From Mycobacterium malmoense (GTDB lineage: Bacteria > Actinomycetota > Actinomycetes > Mycobacteriales > Mycobacteriaceae): a stretch of DNA of 64,000 bases. The DNA is taken from positions 1,054,001-1,118,000 of the forward strand of contig NZ_CP080999.1 of the NCBI RefSeq assembly GCF_019645855.1, read 5' to 3'. Positions 16,795 to 27,390 of this stretch are shown one piece after another (within the stretch, counting starts at the first letter, position 1; each line of letters starts with the position of its first letter). The position numbers were made by a program, and so were the translations under genes. Below the pieces are notes generated by a model. It saw only the letters and a list, made by a program, of their open reading frames with translations, searched no databases and was not told where the DNA came from.

Positions 16795-16825
16795 GTCGAA
16801 CCACGGCCGTCGCTGCGATCGACTG

Positions 16826-16930
16826 TGAGCTGAGGGCTTTCGTTGTGAAGCCAGGGCTTTGAGTGTGCTCCAGTGGCGGGACCCGGCCGGTTTTTCCGCC
16901 CAGCGTTCACACGCGAAGCCCAGGATTCAC
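16826..16930. repeat. Modular 22-bp repeat cluster with inverted arms
   Basis: Two direct units (GTGAGCTGAGGGCTTTCGTT at 16826 and GTGAAGCCAGGGCTTTGAGT at 16845) are followed, after about 40 bp, by an inverted unit CGAAGCCCAGGATTCAC ending at 16930. Arms 16845-16867 and 16908-16930 match at about 19 of 23 positions. The cluster lies between the convergent aminotransferase and methyltransferase genes, so a shared stop signal is possible. Confidence 0.6.
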
Positions 16931-16975
16931 AGTCAAACCTGGCCGCGGCCTAACTAACGAACACGGCTTAAACCG

Positions 16976-17710
16976 TCACCCGGCCAGCGTTGCCCTGATG
17001 CACACGGTGACATAGGGCAGCGCCAAGCCGGTCGAATTCGCCAGCGCCGGATGGGTGGCCAGCAACTCGCGCACCTGGTCGAGTGTTCTGGTGCGGACCT
17101 CGGTCGGCGAGGTGATGCAGTAACTGCGGGACGCCACCAGGTCGATCAACGCTTGCGGCGTAAGGTAATTCGTCCACTCGACCTGATGGCGCTCGGGCTC
17201 GGTGAACGTCGGGGACAGCGTTAAGTCGAAGCGGCCCCGGTCGCCGTCCGAACCGATGATCTGGCCCAGCTCGCGCACCCAGCCCAGCCGTTCGTCGCGG
17301 GTGTTCCACACCAGGCCCAGCCGCCCGCCGGGTCGTAGCACGCGGGCCACCTCGGGAATCGCCCGCTCGGGATCCACCCAGTGCCACGCCTGGGCGACCA
17401 GCACCGCGTCAACACTGTTGTCTTCCAACGGAATCCCTTCCGCGGTGCCCAGCAGCGCACGCGTCTCCGGCAACGAGGTACGCAGCACCTCCAGCATGTC
17501 GGGAATCGGGTCGACGGCCACCACGTCCAGGCCGCGCTCCACCAGCCGGGTGGTCAGCTTGCCGGTGCCCGCACCCAGGTCGAGCACGTTGCGCGCGCCG
17601 CGCGGCAACAACCAGTCGATCGCCTCCGGCGGATACGAGGGGCGGCCACGCTCGTAGGCGGCGGCCGCCGAGCCGAACGAGAGGGAGCGGTCGTGCCTGG
17701 AGCGGGTCAC
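16976..17710 (-). CDS. Class I SAM-dependent methyltransferase (Rv3342-like)
   Basis: 244 residues from GTG 17710, overlapping the metX stop codon by 4 bp. Motif I is VLDLGAGTGKLTTRLVERG, followed by VVAVDPIPDML (motif II acidic residue), LLGTAEGIPLEDNSVDAVLV and AQAWHWVDPERAIPEVARVL (post-motif II/III). This is a methyltransferase type 11 fold. It is third in the metY-metX set and therefore probably under the same SAM-responsive control. The acceptor substrate is unknown. Confidence 0.92.
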   Translation of the reverse strand: MTRSRHDRSLSFGSAAAAYERGRPSYPPEAIDWLLPRGARNVLDLGAGTGKLTTRLVERGLDVVAVDPIPDMLEVLRTSLPETRALLGTAEGIPLEDNSVDAVLVAQAWHWVDPERAIPEVARVLRPGGRLGLVWNTRDERLGWVRELGQIIGSDGDRGRFDLTLSPTFTEPERHQVEWTNYLTPQALIDLVASRSYCITSPTEVRTRTLDQVRELLATHPALANSTGLALPYVTVCIRATLAG

Positions 17711-18831
17711 GGTGAGCCGGCCACGTCAAGCGTCTTGCGGATCAATTCGCCGACCGCCTCGGACTCCACCAGGAAGCCGTCGTGCCCGCAAATGGAGTCG
17801 ACGACACGCAGGCCGGTGCAGCCCGGCAGCAGCTCGGCCAGCTCCTCCTGCAGGCGCAGCGGGTAGAGCCGGTCGGAGGTGATGCCACCGACCACCACCG
17901 GTACCGGGCACCCGCGCAGGGCGTTGGCGACCCCGCCGCGCCCGCGGCCGACGTCGTGGCTGTTCAGCGCCTCGGTCAGGATCACGTAGCTGCCCGCGTC
18001 GAAACGGGCCAGCAGCTTGTCGCCCTGGTGCTCCAGGTAGCTCTGCACCGCGTAGCGGCCGCCGTTCGCCGGGTCTTCGTCGCCCTGGCCGTCGTTGGCG
18101 AACCGGGTGTCGAGCTCGACCTCGCCGCGGTAGGTCAGGTGGGCGACGCGGCGGGCGATCGCCAGGCCGGCGTCGGGCCGACGCCCGGTGTCGTGGTAGT
18201 CGCCGCCCTGCCAGTTCGGGTCGGCCTTGATGGCCGCGATCTGAGTGGTCTGGGTGCCGATCTGGTCGGCGGTGGCGCGCGCACCGACCGCGAGCAGCAG
18301 CCCGGCCCGGACCCGGTCCGGGTGCCCGACCATCCACTCCAAAGCCCTTGCGCCGCCCATGGATCCGCCGACGACGGCGGCGACCTGATCGATGCCCAGG
18401 GCGGCCAGCGCGGCGACGTCGGCCTCCACCTGGTCGCGCACCGAAATCAGCGGAAACCTTGAGCCCCAAGGCTTTCCATTCCGGGCGAGCGAGCTGGGCC
18501 CGGTCGAGCCGCGGCAGCCGCCCAGCACGTTGGTGGCCACCGCGCACCAGCGGTCGGTGTCGATCGGCGCGCCCGGTCCGGCCACCCCGTCCCACCAGCC
18601 GGGGGTGGGGTGCCCGGGTCCGGCGGGTCCGGTGATGTGCGAGTCACCGGTGAGGGCGTGCAGCACCACCACCACGTTGTCACGCGTCGGCGACAACTCG
18701 CCCCAGCGCTGAACGGCGATGCATACGTCGTCGATCACCGCGCCGCTCTCGGTGGTCAGCGAGCCGATGTGGACAAGGCCGATTTCGCCTTCGGCCGGCA
18801 GCGTCTGGGTCGGGACGTCGGAGATCGTCAT
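17707..18831 (-). CDS. metX: Homoserine O-acetyltransferase
   Basis: 374 residues from ATG 18831. This alpha/beta-hydrolase-fold enzyme has the conserved VVVLHALTGDSHITGPAG, NVLGGCRGSTGPSSL, and nucleophile elbow VVGGSMGGARALEW. The late Asp and His are seen in GGITSDRLYPLRLQEELAEL and SICGHDGFLVE. It acetylates homoserine with acetyl-CoA for direct sulfhydrylation to homocysteine by the enzyme encoded 11 bp upstream. Called metA (Rv3341) in M. tuberculosis, but it is of the MetX type. Confidence 0.96.
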   Translation of the reverse strand: MTISDVPTQTLPAEGEIGLVHIGSLTTESGAVIDDVCIAVQRWGELSPTRDNVVVVLHALTGDSHITGPAGPGHPTPGWWDGVAGPGAPIDTDRWCAVATNVLGGCRGSTGPSSLARNGKPWGSRFPLISVRDQVEADVAALAALGIDQVAAVVGGSMGGARALEWMVGHPDRVRAGLLLAVGARATADQIGTQTTQIAAIKADPNWQGGDYHDTGRRPDAGLAIARRVAHLTYRGEVELDTRFANDGQGDEDPANGGRYAVQSYLEHQGDKLLARFDAGSYVILTEALNSHDVGRGRGGVANALRGCPVPVVVGGITSDRLYPLRLQEELAELLPGCTGLRVVDSICGHDGFLVESEAVGELIRKTLDVAGSP

Positions 18832-18842
18832 GTCGGAACCCC

Positions 18843-20210
18843 TCAGAACGCCGCCACGGCTTGCGGGTCGCCGGTGGCTCCGGCCGCTTCGGCGCCGTAC
18901 TTGCGCGCCGCGGCGAAGCCGAGCTCCAGGTCGGCCAGGATGTCGTCGATGCCCTCGATCCCGACGGCCAGCCGCACCAACCCCGGGCTGACGCCGGTGG
19001 TCAGCTGCTCTTCCGGGCTCAGCTGGGCGTGGGTGGTCGACGCCGGGTGGATCACCAGGGAACGCACGTCGCCGATGTTGGCGACGTGACTGTGCAGCTT
19101 CAGCGCGTTCACGAACGCCTTGCCGGCCTCGACGCCGCCGGCCAGCTCGAACGCCAGCACGGCCCCGGTTCCCTTGGGCGCCAGCCTCTTTGCCCGCTCA
19201 TACCACGGCGAGCTGGGCAGTCCCGCGTAGTTGACCGACAGCACGCCGTCATGGCCGGCCAAAAACTCGGCGACCCGTTGCGCGTTGGCGACGTGACGCT
19301 CGATGCGCAGGCTCAGCGTTTCCAGGCCCTGGGCCACCAGGAACGCGTTGAACGGCGAAGCGGCCGAACCATAGTCGCGCAGCAGTTGCACGCGCGCCTT
19401 GAGCGCGTACGCCGGCGGTCCCAGCTCGGCGTACACCACGCCGTGGTAACTGGGGTCGGGCGTGGTGAACCCGGGGAAGCGGCCCTGCGTCCAGTCGAAG
19501 GTGCCGCCGTCGACGATGACGCCCGCGATCGCGGCGCCGTGCCCGCCCAGGTACTTGGTCGCCGAGTGCACCACGATGTCGGCGCCCTGGGTGAACGGCT
19601 GGATCAGGTAGGGCGTGGCGATGGTGTTGTCGACGATCAGCGGCACACCGTTGGCGTGGGCGACCCCGGCGACCCCGGGAGTGTCCAGCACGTCGATCTG
19701 CGGGTTGGAGATGGTCTCGCCGAAGAACGCCTTGGTGTTGGGCCGCACCGCGGCCTGCCACGAGTCCAGATCGTCGGGATCCTCGACGAAGGAAACCTCG
19801 ACGCCGAGCTTGGGCAGCGAATAGTGGAACAGGTTATAAGTGCCGCCGTAGAGCCGCGGGCTGGAGACGATGTGATCGCCGGCACCGGCGAGGTTCAGTA
19901 TGGCGAATGTCTCAGCGGCCTGCCCGGAACTCAGGAACAGCGCGGCGACGCCGCCCTCGAGCGCGGCGATGCGTTGTTCGACGACGTCGGTGGTCGGGTT
20001 GCCGATCCGGGTGTAGATGTTGCCCGGGATCTCCAGCCCGAATAGGGCGGCGGCGTGCGCGGTGTCGTCGAAGGTGTAGGACGTGGTCTGGTAGATCGGC
20101 AGGGCGCGGGCGTTGGTGGTCGGGTCGGGTTGCTGGCCGGCGTGAACCTGCTTCGTTTCGAACGACCAATGCGCTGTGGGATCGCTGTCGGTGTTGCTAT
20201 CGGCGCTCAT
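18843..20210 (-). CDS. metY: O-acetylhomoserine sulfhydrylase (MetY/MetC, Rv3340-like)
   Basis: 455 residues from ATG 20210. Cys/Met-metabolism PLP enzyme motifs are LPIYQTTSYTF, ARIGNPTTDVVEQRIAALEG-type segment near residues 66-86, FLSSGQAAETFAILNLAGAG, and the PLP lysine region VVHSATKYLGGHGAAI. An insertion-containing length of about 450 is typical of O-acetylhomoserine sulfhydrylases rather than shorter cystathionine enzymes. It makes homocysteine from O-acetylhomoserine and sulfide. Expression is probably governed by the SAM-IV riboswitch about 190 nt upstream, and metX follows. Confidence 0.94.
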   Translation of the reverse strand: MSADSNTDSDPTAHWSFETKQVHAGQQPDPTTNARALPIYQTTSYTFDDTAHAAALFGLEIPGNIYTRIGNPTTDVVEQRIAALEGGVAALFLSSGQAAETFAILNLAGAGDHIVSSPRLYGGTYNLFHYSLPKLGVEVSFVEDPDDLDSWQAAVRPNTKAFFGETISNPQIDVLDTPGVAGVAHANGVPLIVDNTIATPYLIQPFTQGADIVVHSATKYLGGHGAAIAGVIVDGGTFDWTQGRFPGFTTPDPSYHGVVYAELGPPAYALKARVQLLRDYGSAASPFNAFLVAQGLETLSLRIERHVANAQRVAEFLAGHDGVLSVNYAGLPSSPWYERAKRLAPKGTGAVLAFELAGGVEAGKAFVNALKLHSHVANIGDVRSLVIHPASTTHAQLSPEEQLTTGVSPGLVRLAVGIEGIDDILADLELGFAAARKYGAEAAGATGDPQAVAAF

Positions 20211-20397
20211 GAGCGGTGCTTTCTGTCACGGGATGAATCGGGTAACGGGGCGCTGGCAGCCAACCGGGACGCCATCGCCGATGACGTCAGCCGATGGCAG
20301 TCGGCTAGCGCCGACACACGATGAGACGCGAATGGGCTTGGTGAATGCGCATCACGTTTCCCTGTCTGCTCAGGGGCCCGTCATGGCGGACCCGCGC

Positions 20398-20510
20398 TTG
20401 CCGGATAGCCCGTTGTGGCTACTCAACCTGGTCATCACCCGGGGCACCCCACCGCGGTTGGAGGGTTGCCGGCCAGCAAGCCGGGGCTTGACGCTGGCGC
20501 TCATGACCGA
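20398..20510 (-). ncRNA. SAM-IV riboswitch upstream of metY-metX
   Basis: On the minus strand the segment begins GGTCATGAGCGCCAGC and holds the conserved GTCAAGCCCCGGCTTGCTGG, CCGGCAACCCTCCAACCGCG and GTGGGGTGCCCCGGGTG blocks. P1 is closed by GGTCAT against ATGACC, and a final short stem is GTAGCC with GGGCTA. These are the SAM-IV consensus elements as I remember them, typical of Actinomycetales met genes. About 190 nt separate it from the metY start, including a hairpin AGCCGA/TCGGCT at 20289-20306 that could belong to the expression platform. It should lower met gene expression at high SAM. Confidence 0.9.
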
Positions 20511-20676
20511 TGTGCAGCTTATCGCATCGCACCGAGTCCTTGCCAATTCCGAGCCAATTCTGAGCCGACTCCGAGCCCTCACCTTCCGTGAGAGCACGAT
20601 GAAGCCTCCTTGTAGGCTGGCCTCACGAGCAACCGCTCACCCACGCGCCCCCCACGGCTGGAGGATTCGGACGCAG

Positions 20677-21906
20677 ATGTCCAACGAAGGCAAGATCAAA
20701 GTCAAAGGCCCGGTAGTAGAGCTCGACGGTGACGAGATGACCCGCGTCATCTGGAAGCTCATCAAGGACATGCTGATCCTGCCGCATCTCGACATCAACC
20801 TGGAGTACTACGACCTGGGCATCGAGCACCGCGACCGCACCGACGACCAGGTGACGATCGACGCGGCCTATGCCATCAAGAAGCACGGCGTGGGCGTCAA
20901 GTGCGCGACCATCACCCCCGACGAGGCCCGCGTCCAGGAATTCAACCTGAAGAAGATGTGGCTGTCGCCCAACGGGACGATCCGGAACATCCTGGGCGGC
21001 ACCATCTTCCGCGAGCCGATCGTGATCTCGAATGTGCCGCGGCTGGTTCCGGGCTGGACCAAGCCAATTGTCATCGGCCGCCACGCTTTTGGTGACCAGT
21101 ACCGGGCGACGAACTTCAAGGTCGACAAGCCGGGCACCGTCACGTTGACGTTCACGCCCGCCGACGGCAGCGAGCCGATGGTGCACGAGGTGGTGTCCAT
21201 CCCCGAGGACGGCGGCGTCGTGATGGGGATGTACAACTTCAAGGACTCGATCCGCGATTTCGCCCGCGCGTCCTTCGCGTACGGCCTGAACGCCAAATGG
21301 CCGGTGTACCTGTCCACCAAGAACACCATCCTCAAGGCCTACGACGGCATGTTCAAGGACGAGTTCCAGCGCATCTACGACGAGGAATTCAAGGACAAGT
21401 TCGAAGCCGAAGGGCTGTTCTACGAGCATCGGCTGATCGACGACATGGTCGCGGCCTGCCTCAAGTGGGAGGGCGGCTACGTGTGGGCCTGCAAGAACTA
21501 TGACGGCGACGTCCAGTCCGACACCGTCGCGCAGGGCTACGGCTCGCTGGGGCTGATGACGTCGGTGCTGATGACGGCCGACGGCAAGACGGTGGAGGCC
21601 GAGGCCGCGCACGGCACCGTCACCCGCCACTTCCGGCAGTACCAGGCCGGCAAACCGACCTCGACGAACCCGATCGCCTCGATCTTCGCCTGGACCCGGG
21701 GGCTGCAACACCGCGGCAAACTGGACAACACTCCCGAAGTGATCGAGTTCGCCCAAACCCTGGAACGGGTCGTCATCGAAACCGTCGAGAGCGGCAAGAT
21801 GACCAAGGACCTCGCCATCCTCATCGGACCTGACCAGGAATGGCAGAACAGCGAGGAATTCCTCAACTCCATCGCCGAAAACCTGGAGAAGACTCTAGCC
21901 AACTAG
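20677..21906 (+). CDS. icd: NADP-dependent isocitrate dehydrogenase (dimeric, eukaryote-like type)
   Basis: 409 residues from ATG 20677 (MSNEGKIKVKGPVVELDGDE), matching the usual length. A longer open frame to 20176 covers the riboswitch region and is rejected. Landmarks are ELDGDEMTRVIW, WLSPNGTIRNILGGTIFREP, YSTKNTILKAYDG-like YLSTKNTILKAYDG, LIDDMVAACLKWEGGYVWAC and AAHGTVTRHFRQYQAGKPTS. It converts isocitrate to 2-oxoglutarate in the TCA cycle. The 3' end overlaps the convergent hydrolase gene by 4 bp. Confidence 0.96.
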   Translation: MSNEGKIKVKGPVVELDGDEMTRVIWKLIKDMLILPHLDINLEYYDLGIEHRDRTDDQVTIDAAYAIKKHGVGVKCATITPDEARVQEFNLKKMWLSPNGTIRNILGGTIFREPIVISNVPRLVPGWTKPIVIGRHAFGDQYRATNFKVDKPGTVTLTFTPADGSEPMVHEVVSIPEDGGVVMGMYNFKDSIRDFARASFAYGLNAKWPVYLSTKNTILKAYDGMFKDEFQRIYDEEFKDKFEAEGLFYEHRLIDDMVAACLKWEGGYVWACKNYDGDVQSDTVAQGYGSLGLMTSVLMTADGKTVEAEAAHGTVTRHFRQYQAGKPTSTNPIASIFAWTRGLQHRGKLDNTPEVIEFAQTLERVVIETVESGKMTKDLAILIGPDQEWQNSEEFLNSIAENLEKTLAN

Positions 21907-22751
21907 CCCGTGGACTGGTGGCGGCCCGACGACGGGTAGCACTGCTCGATGAAACCGGTGATCACGTCGGTGACGCGTTGCGGCGCCTCGAACATCGGAA
22001 CGTGCCCGACGCCGTCGAGCACGGTGACCTTGTGGTCGTCGGGCAGGTGGTCGGTGAAGTGCCTGGTGAACCTAGGCGCGGGGATCACCCGATCCTTTCC
22101 GCAGATCACCAGGTGCGCCGGGACGGCGTTCTGCGCGAGCTCGCGCAGTCCGGGCAGCAGCAGCGCCTTGACCAGCAGCTGGAAGTAGGCCGGGCAGTGG
22201 GCGACGTCGTCGACGCAGCCGAGCAGGTCGGCGTCGCTGACCCCGCCCGGCGACGCGCTGAGCGCGTAGGTGGCCAACCGGCGGCTGGACGGCAGGCGCA
22301 GCACCCGTGGCCCGAACAGCCAGGCCAGCGCCAACAGCGGAATGCCCAGGACGAACTTGGCGATCACCTCGAACTTGGCCGGGCTCCAGCGCGTCCAGCC
22401 GCCCGCCGGGGCGATGCCGGTGACGCTGCGGGCCCGTCCGCGCCGCTCCAGCTCGAACGCGACCCAACCGCCCAGTGAGTTGCCGACGATGTGGGCGGTA
22501 TCCCAGCCCAGTTCGTCCATCTGGCGCTCGACGTGATCGGCCAGCACCGCGGAGGACAGGAACCAGGTGCCGGGCGGCGGTCCGCCGTTGTGGCCGGCCA
22601 TCGTCGGGGCGAACACCTCGTACCGGCCGGTGTCGGCCAGTTGCCGGGCCACCGTCTCCCACACCGTCTGGGACAGCAGGAACGGGTGCAGCAGCAGGAC
22701 CGGCTCCCCCGAACCGAGGTGGATCGGCGGACGAGTCGCCATGTTCCCCAT
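21903..22751 (-). CDS. Alpha/beta hydrolase (Rv3338/Rv3337-like)
   Basis: 282 residues from ATG 22751 (ATG 22742 is an alternative). The oxyanion region is EPVLLLHPFLLSQTVW, the nucleophile elbow VGNSLGGW (Ser 92), the late Asp lies in LVICGKDRVIPAPRF and the His in VLDGVGHVPMFEAP. A full catalytic triad is therefore visible. In M. tuberculosis I remember the equivalent as two adjacent ORFs (Rv3337, Rv3338), so this may be the intact ancestral form. The substrate is unknown; it is probably an esterase or epoxide-hydrolase-like enzyme. Confidence 0.88.
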   Translation of the reverse strand: MGNMATRPPIHLGSGEPVLLLHPFLLSQTVWETVARQLADTGRYEVFAPTMAGHNGGPPPGTWFLSSAVLADHVERQMDELGWDTAHIVGNSLGGWVAFELERRGRARSVTGIAPAGGWTRWSPAKFEVIAKFVLGIPLLALAWLFGPRVLRLPSSRRLATYALSASPGGVSDADLLGCVDDVAHCPAYFQLLVKALLLPGLRELAQNAVPAHLVICGKDRVIPAPRFTRHFTDHLPDDHKVTVLDGVGHVPMFEAPQRVTDVITGFIEQCYPSSGRHQSTG

Positions 22752-22843
22752 ACCGCCGACACTAAAGGTGATACCGCCGGTACCGCAAGCAACGACCGGT
22801 CTTCGGGCGGCCCGCCGGCCCCGCGTGAAAAGATCGGGTCATC

Positions 22844-23863
22844 ATGAGCACCGCTACCGGATCCAGCCGAATTTTCTCCGGCGTGCAGCCCACCTCCGAT
22901 TCGCTCCACCTGGGTAACGCCCTGGGCGCCATCACCCAGTGGGTCGCGCTGCAAGACGACCATGACGCGTTTTTCTGCGTGGTGGACCTGCACGCCATCA
23001 CCGTCGCGCAGGACCCCGAGGCGCTGCGGCGCCGGACCCTGGTCACCGCCGCGCAATACCTGGCGCTGGGCATCGACCCCGGCCGCGCCACCGTCTTCGT
23101 GCAGAGTCACGTGCCCGCCCACACCCAGTTGGCGTGGGTGCTGGGTTGCTTCACCGGCTTCGGGCAGGCATCGCGGATGACGCAGTTCAAGGACAAGTCG
23201 ACGCGTCACGGCAGCGACGCGACCACCGTGGGCCTGTTCACCTACCCGGTGTTGCAGGCCGCCGACGTGCTGGCCTACGACAGCGATCTGGTGCCCGTCG
23301 GTGAGGACCAGCGCCAGCACCTCGAGCTGGCCCGCGACGTCGCGCAGCGGTTCAACGCCCGCTTCCCGGACACCTTCGTGGTTCCCGACGTGCTCATTCC
23401 CAGGGCCACCGCCAAGATCTACGACCTCCAGGACCCGACGTCGAAGATGAGCAAGTCGGCGTCCACCGATGCCGGGTTGATCAACCTGCTCGACGATCCG
23501 GCGTTGTCCGCCAAGAAGATTCGCTCGGCCGTGACCGACAGCGAGCGCGAGATCCGCTTCGACGCCGACGCCAAGCCGGGCGTGTCCAACCTGCTGACCA
23601 TCCAGTCGGCGGTCACCGGCGTCGGCATCGACAAGCTCGTCGAGGGTTACGCCGGGCACGGCTACGGCGACCTGAAGAAGGACACCGCCGAGGCCGTCGT
23701 CGAGTTCGTCGGCCCGATCAAGGCCCGGGTCGACGAATTGCTAGCCGACCGCACCGAATTGGAGGCTGTGCTGGCGACCGGGGCGGAGCGCGCCGAGGAT
23801 GTCGCCGGGAAAACGGTCCGGCGGGTCTACGATCGGCTGGGGTTCCTTCCGCAACGGAGGTAG
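22844..23863 (+). CDS. trpS: Tryptophanyl-tRNA synthetase
   Basis: 339 residues from ATG 22844. The class I signatures are HLGNALGAI in the HIGH position and SKMSKSAST for KMSKS. FSGVQPTSDSLHLGN, LGCFTGFGQASRMTQFKDKS and PVGEDQRQHLELARDVAQRF are typical of bacterial TrpRS. It charges tRNA-Trp in the cytosol. A Shine-Dalgarno sequence for the next gene (GGAGG) sits at the trpS stop, suggesting cotranscription. Confidence 0.97.
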   Translation: MSTATGSSRIFSGVQPTSDSLHLGNALGAITQWVALQDDHDAFFCVVDLHAITVAQDPEALRRRTLVTAAQYLALGIDPGRATVFVQSHVPAHTQLAWVLGCFTGFGQASRMTQFKDKSTRHGSDATTVGLFTYPVLQAADVLAYDSDLVPVGEDQRQHLELARDVAQRFNARFPDTFVVPDVLIPRATAKIYDLQDPTSKMSKSASTDAGLINLLDDPALSAKKIRSAVTDSEREIRFDADAKPGVSNLLTIQSAVTGVGIDKLVEGYAGHGYGDLKKDTAEAVVEFVGPIKARVDELLADRTELEAVLATGAERAEDVAGKTVRRVYDRLGFLPQRR

Positions 23864-23873
23864 CACGTTTCAC

Positions 23874-24898
23874 ATGACCGAACCGGCCAGGCCAGGGATC
23901 CTCGATCGGCTGCGGGCCCGGTTCGGATGGCTCGACCACGTCATGCGCGCCTACCGGCGCTTCGACGACCGCAACGGCGGCTTCTTCGCGGCCGGCCTCA
24001 CCTACTACACGATCTTCGCGCTATTTCCTTTGCTAATGGTCGGTTTCGCGGTGTTCGGAGTCGTGCTGTCGCGCCGGCCCCAGCTGCTGAGCACGATCGA
24101 CCACCGCATCCGGTCCGCGGTGTCGGGTGCTTTGGGGCAGCAGCTGGTCGACCTGATGAACTCGGCGATCGACGCGCGGGCGTCGGTCGGTGTCATCGGC
24201 CTGGCCACCGCGGCCTGGGCGGGCCTGGGCTGGATATCGCACCTGCGGGCGGCGGTGACCGAGATGTGGTGGGAGCAGCGTTTTGACTCACCGGGTTTCG
24301 TGCGCACCAAGATGTCCGACCTGATCGCGATGCTGGGGACGTTCGTGGTGATCCTCGCCACCATCGCCCTCACCACGCTCGGCCACGCCGGGCCGATGGC
24401 CGCGATACTGAGATGGCTTGGAATACCGGAGTTTTCGGTGTTCGACGAGATCTTCCGGGGCGTTTCGATATTGGTGTCGCTGCTGGTGTCGTGGATGTTG
24501 TTCACCTGGATGATCGCCCGGCTGCCGCGCGAGAAGGTCGGCCTGGTCGACTCGATGCGGGCCGGGCTGATGGCGGCGATCGGCTTCGAGCTGTTCAAGC
24601 AGGTGGGGTCGATCTACTTGCAGGAGGTGGTGCGCAGCCCGGCGGGCGCCACGTTCGGGCCGGTGCTGGGCTTGATGGTGTTCTCTTACATCACCGCCTA
24701 TCTCGTCCTGTTCGCCACCGCCTGGGCCGCCACCGCTTCCGATGACCCGCGCGCCAAGCCCGTCGACCCTCCGCCGCCCGTGGTCATCGCCCCGCGGGTG
24801 CGGCTGGAGGAGGGGCTGAGCGCACGCCAGACGCTGACCGCGATGGCCGTGGGAGCCGTTGGCGCGCTGACGTTTTCCCGGCTCACCCGCCGGATCCG

Positions 24899-24902
<4 letters not shown>
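23874..24902 (+). CDS. YihY/BrkB-type inner-membrane protein (Rv3335c-like)
   Basis: 342 residues from ATG 23874, preceded by ACGGAGG at 23853-23859; an earlier in-frame GTG inside trpS is rejected. Family marks are GGFFAAGLTYYTIFALFPLL, several membrane spans (FVVILATIALTTLGHAG, ILVSLLVSWMLFTWMIARLP, VLGLMVFSYITAYLVLFATA) and a cytosolic C-terminal tail. Proteins of this family were once called ribonuclease BN but are now seen as membrane proteins of unknown function. It follows trpS by 10 bp. Confidence 0.9.
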
Positions 24903-26019
<1,117 letters not shown>

Positions 26020-26029
<10 letters not shown>

Positions 26030-27390
26030 GGGTTTTCCCACCGCCCACCGTTTTCCCAGAAGTGCCGGATGTCCTCGAGCTGGCGTCCCTTGGTCTCCGG
26101 CGCGTACCGGTGGACGAAGCCGAAGGCGACCACCGCGAGAACCGCGAACACCGCGAAAGTCCCTGCGCCGCCTAGGGAATGCAGCAGGGTCAGAAAAACG
26201 GCGGCGACGATGGCGTTGGCCACGAGGTTGGAGGTGAGCATCGTGCTCGAGCCGAGGGACCGCAGCCGGGTGGGGAAGCTTTCGCTCGCGTATACCCAGC
26301 CCAGGGAGCCGAAACCCAGGGTGTAGCCGATGATGAACAGCAGTATGCCGGCGAACCCGAGAATCGCGCCGCCGAGACCCTGGGCGAACACCGCTATCAG
26401 GACGACGTCGGCGGCGATCATCATGGCGATGCCGGACAACAGGATTGGGCGCCGGCCCAGCCGGTCGACGAGCAGCAGCGCGGCGCCCACGGCCGCCAAG
26501 CCGGCGACCTGAACCAGCGCCGGCAGGGCCAGCAGCGCGAAATTGCCGGTGAAGCCCATGGCTTCGAATATTCGGGGGCTGTAATAGATGATCGCGTTGA
26601 TGCCGGTGATCTGGATCAGGAAGCCGAGCGTGATCACGAAGACGGTGGCGCGCAGGTATGGCCTTCGAAACATTTCCGGCAGCATCTCGGACAGGCCGCC
26701 GCCACCTTCGCCCAGGGCGGTTGCCATCTCGGCAAGCTCCTCGTCGACGTTCGCGGCGGGCTCGGCGCGCAGCAGCGCGGCGCGGGCGTCGTCGGCCCGG
26801 CCCTTGAGCAGATACCACCGGGCCGTATCGGGCAGCCGAATCACCAAGGGCAGCAACAGCATTGCCGGCACGGTGGCCAGCCCCAGCATCCATCGCCAGC
26901 CGTGGGTGCCCGCCAACAGATAGCCGGTCAGGTAGCCGATGATGAGTCCGCTGACGATCGCCAGTTGATAGGCCGTCAGCAGCGAGCCGCGCACCGCCGC
27001 CGGCGCCGATTCCGCCACGTATACCGGGACGACCACCACCGTCACGCCGATGGTCAGGCCCAGCAGGAATCTCGCCGCCAGCAGCATCGGCAGCGCGGGC
27101 GAGAGCGCACCCAGCAGCGCGAACATCGCGTAAGCGACGAGGATTCCCACCATCGACCTCTTGCGTCCGATCGCGTTGGCGAGCACGCCGGCACCGAGCG
27201 CTCCGGCGATCTGCCCGATCACCACCATCGTCGTCAGCAGTTCTTGCTGCCGTGTCGTGAGCCCGAAATCCTCGGTGACGAACAGCTGCGCGCCGGCGAT
27301 GATGGACAGGTCGTAGCCGTAGATGACGCCGACGCCGGCGGCGGTGAGCCCAACCAGCAGGCCCCGCGACCGCGCGGGCCGCGATCTCAC
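26020..27390 (-). CDS. sugI: MFS sugar transporter (SugI-like, Rv3331)
   Basis: 456 residues from GTG 27390, overlapping the dacB1 stop (GTGA). Twelve hydrophobic segments are apparent. Sugar-porter signatures are GYDLSIIAGAQLF (helix 1), NAIGRKRSMVG, PVYVAESAPAAVRGSL, the ITGINAIIYYSPRIF of helix 7 and DRLGRRPILL, with PETKGRQLEDI near the end. It is a proton-linked sugar permease of the plasma membrane. The substrate is not known. From memory the M. tuberculosis copy is annotated longer at the N-terminus. Confidence 0.9.

Noticed and set aside
20176..20676. Upstream extension of icd
   Set aside because: The extra 167 codons cover the SAM-IV riboswitch on the other strand. The known icd start MSNEGKIKVKG is at 20677.
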